Origin: Ralstonia sp. RRA | Lineage (GTDB): Bacteria > Pseudomonadota > Gammaproteobacteria > Burkholderiales > Burkholderiaceae | NCBI RefSeq assembly: GCF_037023145.1 | Contig: NZ_CP146091.1 | Location: 806,001 to 870,000, forward strand | Direction: 5' to 3' | DNA length: 64,000 nucleotides | In this document: positions 8,554 to 15,660 of the stretch, piece by piece | Numbering within the stretch: position 1 is the stretch's first letter | Layout: each line of letters starts with the position of its first letter | Translations under genes and position numbers: made by a program | The notes under the pieces: generated by a model | Databases searched by the model: none | Seen by the model: only the letters and a program-made list of their open reading frames with translations | What the model was told of the DNA's origin: nothing

Positions 8554-8969
8554 ATCTTGGTTCTCTTAGTTTTATTGTTATTTGATTTCAACTCTCTTTC
8601 TAGTTTATTTTTCAAGCAAAATTTTCTCATTTCAGGAATAAACACATTAACCCAAAAATAAGCAAACATTTTTTCCTTGTGGATTTTTCTACCATTTTCA
8701 TTCACATAATAGATTTTGTATTTATCTTCTCTGTGTGATTCTATGAAGCCAGGGAGAAACCATCCACCTTGTGGAACACTATTATAAGACCATTCAACTG
8801 ATTTTCTTTGACCAACAATATTATCAATCATTTTGTATGTTTCATTGTATTCAAGGCAATAATCAATAAAACATTTATTTTCAAAGGATACACACCTTGA
8901 ATGCTCCAAATTTAGGCGACTGCCATTTGTATTTAATGCTTCTAAAATATCTGATTTACTAAACATCAT
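8550..8969 (-). CDS. Hypothetical protein, middle gene of the helicase operon
   Basis: The 139-residue protein begins MMFSKSDILEALNTNGSRLN behind GGAGAAG and overlaps both neighbours by 4 bp. A central aromatic segment (QGGWFLPGFIE, near residue 70) and a basic C-terminus (NNNKTKRTKI) are visible. I do not recognise the family. Tight coupling to the helicase suggests it acts with it. Confidence 0.7.
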   Translation of the reverse strand: MMFSKSDILEALNTNGSRLNLEHSRCVSFENKCFIDYCLEYNETYKMIDNIVGQRKSVEWSYNSVPQGGWFLPGFIESHREDKYKIYYVNENGRKIHKEKMFAYFWVNVFIPEMRKFCLKNKLERELKSNNNKTKRTKI

Positions 8970-10642
8970 TTTTCTTCTCCATAATATGCTTCTTGTTTTC
9001 CAAACTTTGGCATGTATTTGGGAATTTCAACCTTCACTTCTTCTGGAAATTCTTTTTTGGCATGGTCAAATTTTCCAGACTTCAAATTAGCTTCATATTC
9101 TAATTTTTTGATTTGGGCTTCTATCTTTTCTTCGTATTTCTCTTGATAGAAAACACAAATATCAACTTTAATAGCTTCACAAAACATTTCTCTTGCGTTA
9201 TTAAGTTGTGGGATTTTGTAGTATCTACCAATCTTCGCATCTTTCCAGTTATCTTTATGGTTTTTTGGAAAATCAAACAATTCAGCTAGTTTTTTTGTGA
9301 ACACTGCTGGTGGATTATCACGAAGAGTTTTATGTAAATCATGGTCTTTACAATACTTGACAAATCCATCATAAACCTTTTGTCTATTTACTTTTATTTC
9401 TTCGGAAATCCATTTTTCAGAAATCAATGATTCATCATCAAAAACTTCTAGCCACTCACATTCAAGATGTAGTAATTGGTTCAAGTAATTTTCAATTGGT
9501 GGAAGGCAACTCAAAGTAGCTTCATCGTGTTCTTTTGTTTTAAGTATTTTCCTTGGATTAAATCCTTCTAAATCAACTTCATTCATGAAATAATTAACTA
9601 ATGAATGTTTGCCTTCACCTTTCAACCAATCATAATATTCGTCATAATTAAAATCAGTCTTTTTACATTTGAATAAATTATATCTTCTGTCGCCTATTTC
9701 TAAATTAACAGGAACTTCATGATTGCTTGTAAAAACATGAAAAGCATAGTTATCAACACCATCATTAGCGAAGAATTTTGTTTTTGTCTTTCTTGTTTCG
9801 CCAGTAATAAGAGTTTTTAAGTGATTTGATGATTCTTTGTCACCAGAAAAGAAGCTTTCTTCATGAAGAAAATATTTTGTATATGTGTATTCTTCATTGA
9901 ACCCTTCCAATAAGTCCTTTTTTAAATTCTCAACTGTATTTGAATGATTTGGGCAGATTGCTCTTATAGTTTCTGATAATGTGGATTTTCCACAACCATG
10001 TGGACCGACAAGGACAATTGATGTTCCAGTATTTCTATGTGGAAATCTAACTGTATAAGCAAGCAATTTAACGATATATTCAGCATTTATTTTATTTCCA
10101 ACAAGATTTTCAATATAATCTAGAAATATGCTTATATCTCCCTTTTTTGGCTCAACAAATCCAGTCCACATATTCAATACATCTGGATTATCAAAGTAAG
10201 GTGATGGGTCAAAAACGGTTTCTTTATATACCTTACATAAATCAGTCATTGTGTCTAACCAGAAGTCAACATAACGAATTTCTTTAACTTCCATTTTGTT
10301 GGTTCTTTGATTTTCAACTCTAACTTCAAATATCTCTTTCCTTCTTTGTTTGATAAATTTTTCGTGAGTATATTTCTTATATTTCAATGTTGTGTATGTT
10401 CTCTTTCTTCCATCGTTTCCTTCAATTATTCTTGTTGAATGGAATGGTCGCAATACAACAGGTTCACCAGCGAAATCTTCAACGAAGAAATACTCATTAA
10501 AATACTGTTTTGCAAATTTCAACATTAAATCTTTGTCTATTGAAGTATGACAACTAGCATAAAGATAGTTCGCTTTATTTCCTTCCGTATTCAATATAGC
10601 TTCAACATTGACATTATTATATTTGTTGTTATTATTATTCAT
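8966..10642 (-). CDS. DUF5906-type superfamily 3 helicase (plasmid/phage replication)
   Basis: The 558-residue protein carries a Walker A motif GPHGCGKST at residues 213-221. A helicase core follows with YFLHEESFFSGD (acidic motif, about 265), LITGETRKTKTKF, a sensor-like HVFTSNHEVPV and GDRRYNLF. This order is that of SF3/NrS-1-polymerase-like helicases (DUF5906) used by satellite phages and small replicons such as P4. The N-terminal 130 residues show no obvious primase motif, so it may lack primase activity. It is encoded just left of a cluster of GGTGGG iterons and is the likely origin-binding or unwinding protein. Upstream, on the same transcript, is a small ribbon-helix-helix gene. Confidence 0.85.
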   Translation of the reverse strand: MNNNNNKYNNVNVEAILNTEGNKANYLYASCHTSIDKDLMLKFAKQYFNEYFFVEDFAGEPVVLRPFHSTRIIEGNDGRKRTYTTLKYKKYTHEKFIKQRRKEIFEVRVENQRTNKMEVKEIRYVDFWLDTMTDLCKVYKETVFDPSPYFDNPDVLNMWTGFVEPKKGDISIFLDYIENLVGNKINAEYIVKLLAYTVRFPHRNTGTSIVLVGPHGCGKSTLSETIRAICPNHSNTVENLKKDLLEGFNEEYTYTKYFLHEESFFSGDKESSNHLKTLITGETRKTKTKFFANDGVDNYAFHVFTSNHEVPVNLEIGDRRYNLFKCKKTDFNYDEYYDWLKGEGKHSLVNYFMNEVDLEGFNPRKILKTKEHDEATLSCLPPIENYLNQLLHLECEWLEVFDDESLISEKWISEEIKVNRQKVYDGFVKYCKDHDLHKTLRDNPPAVFTKKLAELFDFPKNHKDNWKDAKIGRYYKIPQLNNAREMFCEAIKVDICVFYQEKYEEKIEAQIKKLEYEANLKSGKFDHAKKEFPEEVKVEIPKYMPKFGKQEAYYGEEK

Positions 10643-10674
10643 AGTAGTGCCTTTTTAGTTATTTTGGTTTGATT

Positions 10675-10697
10675 TGGCAATCTTGACGGGGTTGCCA
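10675..10697 (-). repeat. Hairpin between the RHH gene and the helicase gene
   Basis: TGGCAA-TCTTGACGGGG-TTGCCA is a 6-bp inverted repeat with an 11-base loop in the 57-bp space before the helicase start. It overlaps the 3' side of the small gene's stop region and could tune read-through or translation of the helicase. Confidence 0.4.
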
Positions 10698-10699
10698 TT

Positions 10700-10864
10700 T
10701 TATTTTACTTGTTCAATCTTTCGCTCTCTCAATTTTTCTTCTATACACTTTCGTATATAAGCACACCAATTGAAATCATCTTGTTCTCGAACATTTCTCA
10801 TTTGTTCCAGCATCGTTTTTCCTACTGGAATCATGAAATTACAATCTTTGTTTTCTTTTTTCAT
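10700..10864 (-). CDS. Small ribbon-helix-helix-like protein heading the helicase operon
   Basis: The 54-residue frame starts MKKENKDCNFMIPVGKTM behind CAGGAGAAA. A short strand (CNFMIPV), a helix (GKTMLEQMRNVREQD), a turn (FNWCAY) and a second helix rich in Arg/Lys/Glu fit a ribbon-helix-helix fold. The helicase gene begins 57 bp downstream with a hairpin in between. It probably controls helicase expression and so element copy number, by position only. Confidence 0.65.
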   Translation of the reverse strand: MKKENKDCNFMIPVGKTMLEQMRNVREQDDFNWCAYIRKCIEEKLRERKIEQVK

Positions 10865-10889
10865 TTAATTTCTCCTGAACTATATTATT

Positions 10890-10917
10890 AAATTACATCT
10901 CTTATTTAATTTGTCAA
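10890..10917 (-). promoter_or_regulatory. Promoter of the RHH-helicase operon
   Basis: On the minus strand TTGACA (10912-10917) and TAATTT (10890-10895) are 16 bp apart, ending 25 bp before the small gene's ATG. The iteron cluster starts immediately upstream, so origin binding could repress this promoter. Confidence 0.5.
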
Positions 10918-10940
10918 TAGTTGTACAGGTATTTTTTTTA

Positions 10941-11192
10941 CCCCACCCTTTTTGAAGTGAATAGGTGGGGGAAGAAGAATATTGATAATCTTGGTTCTTC
11001 ATTGGTTTTTGAATATCCCCCCCATCGTAAAAAAACGACGATATGAAAAACGAACTTTTTATATTTGATTTTATAAGGTGGGAAAGGTGGGAAAGGTGGG
11101 GCAACATAGAAGAAGAAGCTTATAAATACTATATTTATTATTATTTATATTAAAAATAAATAAGGTGGGGTAAAGGTGGGGTAAAGGTGGGA
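10941..11192. repeat. Iteron clusters flanking an AT-only stretch: candidate replication origin
   Basis: Three GGTGGG units with an exact 9-bp period lie at 11077-11101 (GGTGGGAAA twice, then GGTGGGG). Three more with an 11-bp period lie at 11164-11192 (GGTGGGGTAAA twice, then GGTGGGA). Between them, about 11119-11160, the DNA is almost pure A+T. An inverted pair CCCCACC/GGTGGGG lies at 10941-10970. Iterons around an easily melted stretch, beside a replicative helicase gene, match the layout of plasmid and P4-like origins. Function is inferred. Confidence 0.6.
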
Positions 11193-11225
11193 ATTTATAA
11201 AAGTTCGCATATTCTTCTTGATTTT

Positions 11226-11248
11226 AAACTTGGCTAACAGCCAAGTTT
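11226..11248. repeat. Perfect 10-bp hairpin near the iterons
   Basis: AAACTTGGCT-AAC-AGCCAAGTTT is a perfect 10-bp stem with a 3-base loop, with no T-run directly after it, so it is not a typical terminator. Position next to the iterons suggests a single-strand initiation or protein-binding site. Confidence 0.5.
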
Positions 11249-11303
11249 CTAATATTGAAAATTTTTCTCTCTTGAAAATCTATCTATCACACCAGACAAA
11301 AAA

Positions 11304-11330
11304 GAAAGCCAGCATGAAGCTGGCTTTTTT
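11304..11330. terminator. Intrinsic terminator-like hairpin without an adjacent gene
   Basis: AAAGCCAGC-ATGAA-GCTGGCTTTTTT forms a strong stem with flanking A and T runs. The same stem AAAGCCAGC/GCTGGCTTT occurs at two other places in the element (14551, 20866). No gene ends just upstream on either strand, so it may end an untranslated transcript from the origin region or insulate it. Confidence 0.7.
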
Positions 11331-11620
11331 ATTGAAAGAACATGGTTAAACAAGACTATGTTTAAGTAATACATCGGTTTTTCGTGTTTTTCTCTGAAAC
11401 CCATATAAACACTAGCATTTATCTACATTTTCTACTTTTTATGAGATTATCCTAACGGAAAATAGACAAAAATCAAGTGCTTTACATTTGTTGTTAGATA
11501 ATATGATATGATTTCTCTATAAAAGCCTTATGAATAAAAGATCTTCTATCGAAAAATAATGAACTTCCACTTAGGTACAATAGGTTCTTGTAAATTACTT
11601 TTAGCAGAAATTTGAATAAA

Positions 11621-11702
11621 CATCGGTTCAAATCAGTAGACATTAGTTCAATTAAGTTTGCCATCGGTGTGAATCAGTAGAAAATCAGTTTCAAATAAGT
11701 TG
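11621..11702. repeat. Two imperfect direct repeats spaced 41 bp
   Basis: CATCGGT-(2-3 nt)-AATCAGTAGA occurs at 11621 and 11662, each followed by a related ATCAGTT/TTAGTTC and AAGTTTG/AAGTTGG stretch. The 41-bp spacing is close to four helical turns. They lie about 40-120 bp upstream of the promoter at 11742 and could be operators or accessory sites. Confidence 0.45.
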
Positions 11703-11732
11703 GAACTTGGTAATTGTGTAGAAAAAATATCT

Positions 11733-11769
11733 TATTTTGTGTTGACAATTCAATTTGTTTTGTTAAAAT
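11733..11769 (+). promoter_or_regulatory. Promoter of the 148-residue gene
   Basis: TTGACA (11742-11747) and TAAAAT (11764-11769) are 16 bp apart, 25 bp before the ATG. The block TATTTTGTGTTGACAA (11733-11748) recurs exactly at 12744-12759 and resembles the dotA-like operon promoter, suggesting common control. Confidence 0.65.
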
Positions 11770-11793
11770 AATAAAAACAAAGGTGGAGAACTT

Positions 11794-12240
11794 ATGAAAA
11801 CGTTAAGAACGCAATTTATAGAAATGTTTGGAGCAGTCAACAAGAAAGGTGATTGCTATGACGATATGCATAATTGGGACTGGAACATAGATAATGCAAA
11901 TATGATTGATGGCTTCAGATTAGGTGATGCCGATGGCTTGGCAATACTTTGCTATGAAAAAGATCGGTGGGGCGAGTGGCAACCTAAAGTAGCGGTTCAA
12001 ATATACAAGCTATTTGATGACGACATGACTTTTCGCCATACATCAACTTCTTTGGGGGATAGATTTATGGGTTGGCTTTCATCAACGCATGTTTCAAAAG
12101 AAGAATACGAAGAGGAATTTAGAATACTAGAAGAAAGAAATCAGGAGTATTATGGAAACATCTTGAGTTTTGTAAGTAAGTTCAAGCTAGAACACAGCTT
12201 GGAAACCAAGCAAACAACCAAAGGAAGAGGAAAAATCTAA
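11794..12240 (+). CDS. Hypothetical acidic protein
   Basis: The 148-residue protein starts at an ATG behind AAGGTGGAG. It is acidic and aromatic in its first half (NWDWNIDNANMIDGFRLGDADGL, WGEWQPKVAVQIY), then helical and charged, with a basic tail. I recognise no family; the small acidic character is reminiscent of DNA-mimic or antirestriction proteins, but no motif supports that. It has its own promoter and is followed by a terminator at 12362. Confidence 0.75.
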   Translation: MKTLRTQFIEMFGAVNKKGDCYDDMHNWDWNIDNANMIDGFRLGDADGLAILCYEKDRWGEWQPKVAVQIYKLFDDDMTFRHTSTSLGDRFMGWLSSTHVSKEEYEEEFRILEERNQEYYGNILSFVSKFKLEHSLETKQTTKGRGKI

Positions 12241-12534
12241 ATACAGTCAGCAACAGAAACATCGTATTCAGGAAGTGTCTGTTGTGAGCTAGAACCCACC
12301 AGAACGAGCTTGTAGCCCTACACCTGGCACAACCTGGAACAGCACCACCCCACCAAAACAGCCCCTTCATGGGGTTTTTTTGCGTCCCGATTTGCTCAAA
12401 AAATAGGCAAATCGTCATAGAGCCGTTTTAAGGCACTTTCTAGCCATTTTCTACCACTGGACTAACTTACCCCTGCCCAACACATTTTCATCGCCGTATA
12501 GAGCGATTACGGGGAGCTATTTTGGAGCTATTGA
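12241..12534. other. Noncoding stretch with a terminator and short repeats
   Basis: No gene is seen. A CCCC-TTCAT-GGGG hairpin followed by seven T (12362-12381) ends the preceding transcript. Near the right end there is an inverted repeat CCGTA...TACGG (12493-12511) and a direct repeat GGAGCTATT. Local GC is higher than the element average. Confidence 0.5.
12362..12381 (+). terminator. Intrinsic terminator after the 148-residue gene
   Basis: CCCC-TTCAT-GGGG stem followed by a run of seven T residues, about 120 bp after the stop codon. Confidence 0.7.
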
Positions 12535-12792
12535 TTATTCTTCTTCATCGTATTCATGAATCAGGTTCACAAAACATATTTCATGAATAGAAGAAAACAA
12601 AAAAGACCAATCTCCCAATTGGTCATCTTCGTTCTCACAAAGGAAAATGAATCGACAAGGATTTTTATTTGTTAACAGGAGAAGTCGATTCACTACAAGA
12701 ATAAATGTTTTTGCTTCTTTGTCAATTTCAACAAAAAAAGTCATATTTTGTGTTGACAAATAGAAAAAACGATGTTTAATAATCTTATCCAT
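12535..12792 (-). CDS. Doubtful small protein
   Basis: A minus-strand frame of 85 codons (or 69 from an internal ATG, MTFFVEIDKE) ends in an acidic HEYDEEE. The translation looks protein-like and the space is otherwise empty. However, neither start has a ribosome-binding site, and the frame runs antisense through a good plus-strand promoter at 12753. I list it as possible only. Confidence 0.3.
   Translation of the reverse strand: MDKIIKHRFFYLSTQNMTFFVEIDKEAKTFILVVNRLLLLTNKNPCRFIFLCENEDDQLGDWSFLFSSIHEICFVNLIHEYDEEE
12744..12780 (+). promoter_or_regulatory. Promoter of the six-gene small-protein operon
   Basis: TTGACA (12753-12758) and TTTAAT (12775-12780) are 16 bp apart, 40 bp before the first ATG. 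The 16-bp block TATTTTGTGTTGACAA is identical to that in the promoter at 11733. Confidence 0.6.
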
Positions 12793-12820
12793 TTAATAAA
12801 TTTGATTAAGGAGAAACAAC

Positions 12821-12973
12821 ATGATTACTTTATTTGTGTTTATTTTGATTGCTATGTTGGGTGTCTATTCATTCTACAATTTCAGTAAGGTGCTAGATAC
12901 ATTGGCTTTATCTTTGAGCAATCTTATTGATAGTTGGAGAGAAAAAAATGAAAAACGAAACAGTAGAATTTAA
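12821..12973 (+). CDS. Small single-span membrane protein
   Basis: A 50-codon frame behind AAGGAGAAAC encodes an N-terminal membrane segment (TLFVFILIAMLGVYSFYNF) and a short basic tail (WREKNEKRNSRI). It overlaps the next gene by 26 bp. No family is recognised. As first gene of an operon that includes a probable IcmV/TraX-like membrane protein, it may belong to the same membrane complex. Confidence 0.6.
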   Translation: MITLFVFILIAMLGVYSFYNFSKVLDTLALSLSNLIDSWREKNEKRNSRI

Positions 12974-13133
12974 GTTGAAATTAACCCGTGAGCAAAGAGA
13001 GCATCTAATTTCAGAAGCTAGGGAGCATGGTTTTACAGCAAATAGCTATCTTGTTCTATTGCTTGAATTCACGGAAAGAAATGATAGTTTTAGGCAGTAT
13101 ATGGAAAATAGAATTTTTGGAGAAATAAAATGA
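12948..13133 (+). CDS. Small ribbon-helix-helix-type DNA-binding protein
   Basis: The 61-residue protein starts at ATG 12948 behind GGAGAG; a TTG 21 bp upstream would overlap that site. A strand (TVEFKLKLT) is followed by helices EQREHLISEAREHGFTANSYLVLLLEF, the layout of Arc/MobC-type proteins. It overlaps the next gene by 4 bp. Likely roles are operon repression or a relaxosome accessory. Confidence 0.65.
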   Translation: MKNETVEFKLKLTREQREHLISEAREHGFTANSYLVLLLEFTERNDSFRQYMENRIFGEIK

Positions 13134-13636
13134 ATAACGATAATAATAAAAAAGAAGGGATGTTAAAGAAAGTTGCCCTATCGCCTTTGAAATTTTTAAA
13201 CTGGACTGCTAAACCTGTTTATATGCCAGTGGTTAATCAAGTTCATGAGTCAGCAACCAGAATAAAACCATTGCTTCAACTTGTTGACCCTAGAAGTGTC
13301 AAGAAAATAAAAGCAAATGCCAGAGTTGAAACCTATGAGCAAGCTAAATATAGACTTGGTGTTTCTGAATCAGACATTGATAAGAATTACCGTATGGCTT
13401 TTTACATGGCATATATGTGTTTTGGGTTCTTAAACTTTTTTGTGATATTGGGAATATTGAACTTGATAGACAAAAATATCATGTCTGGCTTAATGTTCTT
13501 ATCATTCTCATGTATTCACTTTGCTAATACAGTTAATTACTCATTCAGGGCTTATAGAATGAAAATAAGGGAATTATGCTCATTCTCAAAATTCATGAAT
13601 GATAGAGCAAACTGGATACCAACATATAGGAGATAA
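13130..13636 (+). CDS. Probable IcmV/TraX-like inner-membrane protein
   Basis: The 168-residue protein has a basic N-terminal half ending in VETYEQAKYRLGVSESDIDKNY. Two membrane spans follow (about residues 88-112 and 118-138), then a cytoplasmic tail RAYRMKIRELCSFSKFMNDR. IcmV of Legionella and TraX of R64 share this plan: a FEEAxxRLGLxxxDL-type motif before two spans, then a basic tail with a QIKxRxLGC-like segment. In those systems the gene sits beside dotA/traY. The match is from memory of family features, so it is moderate. With the DotA/TraY-like protein it makes a two-part I-type secretion module. Confidence 0.5.
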   Translation: MNNDNNKKEGMLKKVALSPLKFLNWTAKPVYMPVVNQVHESATRIKPLLQLVDPRSVKKIKANARVETYEQAKYRLGVSESDIDKNYRMAFYMAYMCFGFLNFFVILGILNLIDKNIMSGLMFLSFSCIHFANTVNYSFRAYRMKIRELCSFSKFMNDRANWIPTYRR

Positions 13637-13640
13637 GAAA

Positions 13641-13958
13641 ATGAGCTATTTTCCAAACCTAAACGACTCCATTTTCTTATTGAAAAATACGACTATATGG
13701 AGCAACAAAAAGAAGGAATCAGTAGCCTTCAATTATGGGAAACAGATTTTTATTGCTTACTCTTTTGATGATAAATTAACTTTTATCAAGTATGAAGGAG
13801 ATAAAGCAATAGAAATGATAGATGAAATACTGGATTACTTTTCTCTTATTTTGAGTGAATCTGAATCAGTTAGTTATATACACAGAAATTTACAACAAGG
13901 AGAACGGATATCGAAAAATACATTAACAAAGGAGAATTATTATGAAAAGAAGCATTGA
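13641..13958 (+). CDS. Hypothetical protein
   Basis: The 105-residue protein starts at ATG 13641 behind AGGAG; a longer frame from 13599 overlaps the previous gene and lacks a ribosome-binding site. It has an alternating strand-rich first half (SVAFNYGKQIFIAYSFDDKLTFIKYEGD) and an acidic helix. No family is recognised. Its stop lies 17 bp inside the next frame, so the genes overlap. Confidence 0.65.
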   Translation: MSYFPNLNDSIFLLKNTTIWSNKKKESVAFNYGKQIFIAYSFDDKLTFIKYEGDKAIEMIDEILDYFSLILSESESVSYIHRNLQQGERISKNTLTKENYYEKKH

Positions 13959-14109
13959 AACAATGTCAGCAAAACAAACCCGCGAAGTTTACGAAGAATT
14001 CAAACAGTCAAGAAAGGACATGAAGCAAGCTATCTATCTGTTGTGTGGGGGTTCAATCTGTTTGGTTCTTACAATTGGATTTTTGTTGGCTTTACTTGTA
14101 AGGAATTAA
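13942..14109 (+). CDS. Small tail-anchored membrane protein
   Basis: A 55-codon frame behind AAAGGAG encodes a charged helix (QTREVYEEFKQSRKDMKQ). One C-terminal membrane span follows (IYLLCGGSICLVLTIGFLLALLV), ending in RN. It overlaps the preceding gene by 17 bp. It is the second tiny membrane protein of this operon; the function is unknown. Confidence 0.65.
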   Translation: MKRSIETMSAKQTREVYEEFKQSRKDMKQAIYLLCGGSICLVLTIGFLLALLVRN

Positions 14110-14157
14110 CAGAGATAGCAGTAAATACATTTCATAATAACTATAAGGAGAAACAAT

Positions 14158-14532
14158 ATGAAATTAAAAGACCTAGAAACAAAATTAGTAGAGAAAGATT
14201 TTGATGTTAAATTCGTCAAGGTTGATACTGACAAGGTAAAACAAGAGCGAATTTATTTGAACCTTGATAAAGCATTTTCAACATACTTTATTGACTTCGA
14301 AGGAAAACCATTTTTGTATGTTTATATTTCAAGACAAAAGGGATTTGATTACTCAACAATAAAAACATTCAGCGAAGAAGTTTTAAATGAAGAGAATTCT
14401 AAATGCCGTAGTGCCAAGTTGAAGATTTTGAACATACTAAAACAAGAAGGAATTGAAGGTGTTGAATTCTATGAGAATGAATCTGTTGTTCCACTTAAAC
14501 CAGCATCCAAGAAGAAAAAAATCGAACTTTGA
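14158..14532 (+). CDS. Hypothetical protein, last gene of the operon
   Basis: The 124-residue protein starts at an ATG behind AAGGAGAAAC. It has a strand-rich core (VKFVKVDTDKV, FEGKPFLYVYISRQKGFDY), a helical region, and a lysine-rich C-terminus (SKKKKIEL). No family is recognised. A reused GCCAGC-type terminator lies 19 bp after the stop. Confidence 0.7.
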   Translation: MKLKDLETKLVEKDFDVKFVKVDTDKVKQERIYLNLDKAFSTYFIDFEGKPFLYVYISRQKGFDYSTIKTFSEEVLNEENSKCRSAKLKILNILKQEGIEGVEFYENESVVPLKPASKKKKIEL

Positions 14533-14550
14533 TAGTTCTTTTCAAAAGAT

Positions 14551-14579
14551 AAAAGCCAGCTTATAGCTGGCTTTTCTAT
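14551..14579. terminator. Intrinsic terminator between convergent operons
   Basis: AAAAGCCAGC-TTATA-GCTGGCTTTTC. The stem is the same as at 11304 and 20866. It separates the rightward operon ending at 14532 from the leftward gene ending at 14592 and can serve both. Confidence 0.8.
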
Positions 14580-14591
14580 TGGCTGGAAAGT

Positions 14592-14777
14592 TCATTGATA
14601 CCCTTTGAATATTAAATATTGCTCAATTATCAACATGATTATTCCACCTAAACAAGTTGCCCTACAAACCTTGTTGCCCAGTTCTGTAAACATTTTATTT
14701 TCACGGCAAGCAAAATTATAAACAAGACATAATTGAAGTAATAGGATAAGTGAAAGTATGTTATCAATTTTGTTCAT
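14592..14777 (-). CDS. Small two-span membrane protein
   Basis: The 61-residue frame begins MNKIDNILSLILLLQLCLVYNFAC behind AGAGGAAATC and contains a second hydrophobic stretch (TCLGGIIMLIIEQYLIF). It overlaps the end of the upstream gene by 14 bp, so it is translated from the same transcript. No family is recognised. Confidence 0.6.
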   Translation of the reverse strand: MNKIDNILSLILLLQLCLVYNFACRENKMFTELGNKVCRATCLGGIIMLIIEQYLIFKGYQ

Positions 14778-15402
14778 GATTTCCTCTAATTGTATCAATA
14801 CAAGAACTTATCAATTGATCCTTGGCTAACAAATCTGAATTTTGCTGATAGTAGGACTTTACAACACTTTTTTCATGGTCGGTCAATTCTCTATCGAACC
14901 CTTTTGAAACTAACTTCATGAATTCAAGGATATTAACCTTTTCTACTTTATTATCGTCTTCTCCAACATTATTAACCAATGTGATAGCAAAAGGATCGTC
15001 AAATTTTTGTGTTTCTTCAAACTGACTATCAGACAATTTGTTAATCTCATTTGTCTTTTTTTCTATAACAATTTCAGCAACACTAGGTAAAACTTTTGCC
15101 CCAAGTTCAGTAGCAACTATTTTATCTGCTAACTCTTTCACATCTCTTTTATGAATGTTAATCAAACCATGTTGCTTCCATTTTGATATGTAAGCACATA
15201 ACACAGTATTAGTTATTTTGTTAGGCGAATTGACAACTACAACATTCAAATAATCGGCAATTATTCTATGTTTTATCCCTAACTCTCTCATAGCTAAAAT
15301 TACAGGTAAATGTTCATAATAACGATACCCTGGAATAGATGCTATCTTTCTCTTTCTATAAAACGATGCTACTAACTCTAAATCTAATTGTTTGTTTTCC
15401 AT
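14764..15402 (-). CDS. Hypothetical protein with a helix-turn-helix-like N-terminal half
   Basis: The 212-residue protein starts at an ATG complementary to 15400-15402 behind AAAGGAAA; an upstream extension into noncoding DNA is not credible. Residues 18-85 (YRYYEHLPVILAMRELGIKHRIIADYLN... then LCAYISKWKQHGLI) look like a DNA-recognition region of the kind seen in plasmid partition and mobilization accessory proteins. The C-terminal half is acidic. It diverges from the oriT-trwA-like region, so it may regulate or assist transfer. No family is certain. Confidence 0.65.
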   Translation of the reverse strand: MENKQLDLELVASFYRKRKIASIPGYRYYEHLPVILAMRELGIKHRIIADYLNVVVVNSPNKITNTVLCAYISKWKQHGLINIHKRDVKELADKIVATELGAKVLPSVAEIVIEKKTNEINKLSDSQFEETQKFDDPFAITLVNNVGEDDNKVEKVNILEFMKLVSKGFDRELTDHEKSVVKSYYQQNSDLLAKDQLISSCIDTIRGNHEQN

Positions 15403-15437
15403 AATAGTTTCCTTTAAATAAATACAACTACAATATA

Positions 15438-15465
15438 AATATAACTCGAATAAGGTAATTGTCAA
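15438..15465 (-). promoter_or_regulatory. Promoter of the leftward two-gene operon
   Basis: On the minus strand TTGACA (15460-15465) and TATATT (15438-15443) are 16 bp apart, about 36 bp before the start codon. Confidence 0.55.
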
Positions 15466-15660
15466 ACCTATTATGTAAATCAAACATAAAACAAAACTAA
15501 TCTTTATGTCTACCTTAAACTCATAACCATACCCATAACAAAACGATAACAACAAATCAAACCTATCTTCAAATCTAACCATAGATAACAACAAGAACGA
15601 TAAATGAGCTAATACATATCTCTATAACAAGAACAAAACCCCAACATCTAGGAAGGTAGT

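Larger units (their letters stand above)
10865..11793. other. Long noncoding region between the helicase operon and the 148-residue gene
   Basis: No credible gene is seen in this 0.9-kb space. It contains the helicase promoter, the iteron origin candidate, a perfect hairpin at 11226, a terminator-like hairpin at 11304, a pair of 41-bp-spaced repeats at 11621 and the promoter of the next gene. Such density of signals marks it as the control centre of the element. Confidence 0.6.

Noticed and set aside
10880..11107. A 75-codon minus-strand frame rich in His, Leu and Ser
   Set aside because: It is a translation of the GGTGGG iterons and AT-rich DNA, has no ribosome-binding site and overlaps the helicase promoter.
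11077..11192. Possible CRISPR-like array
   Set aside because: Units are only 9 and 11 bp without spacers, and there are no cas genes.
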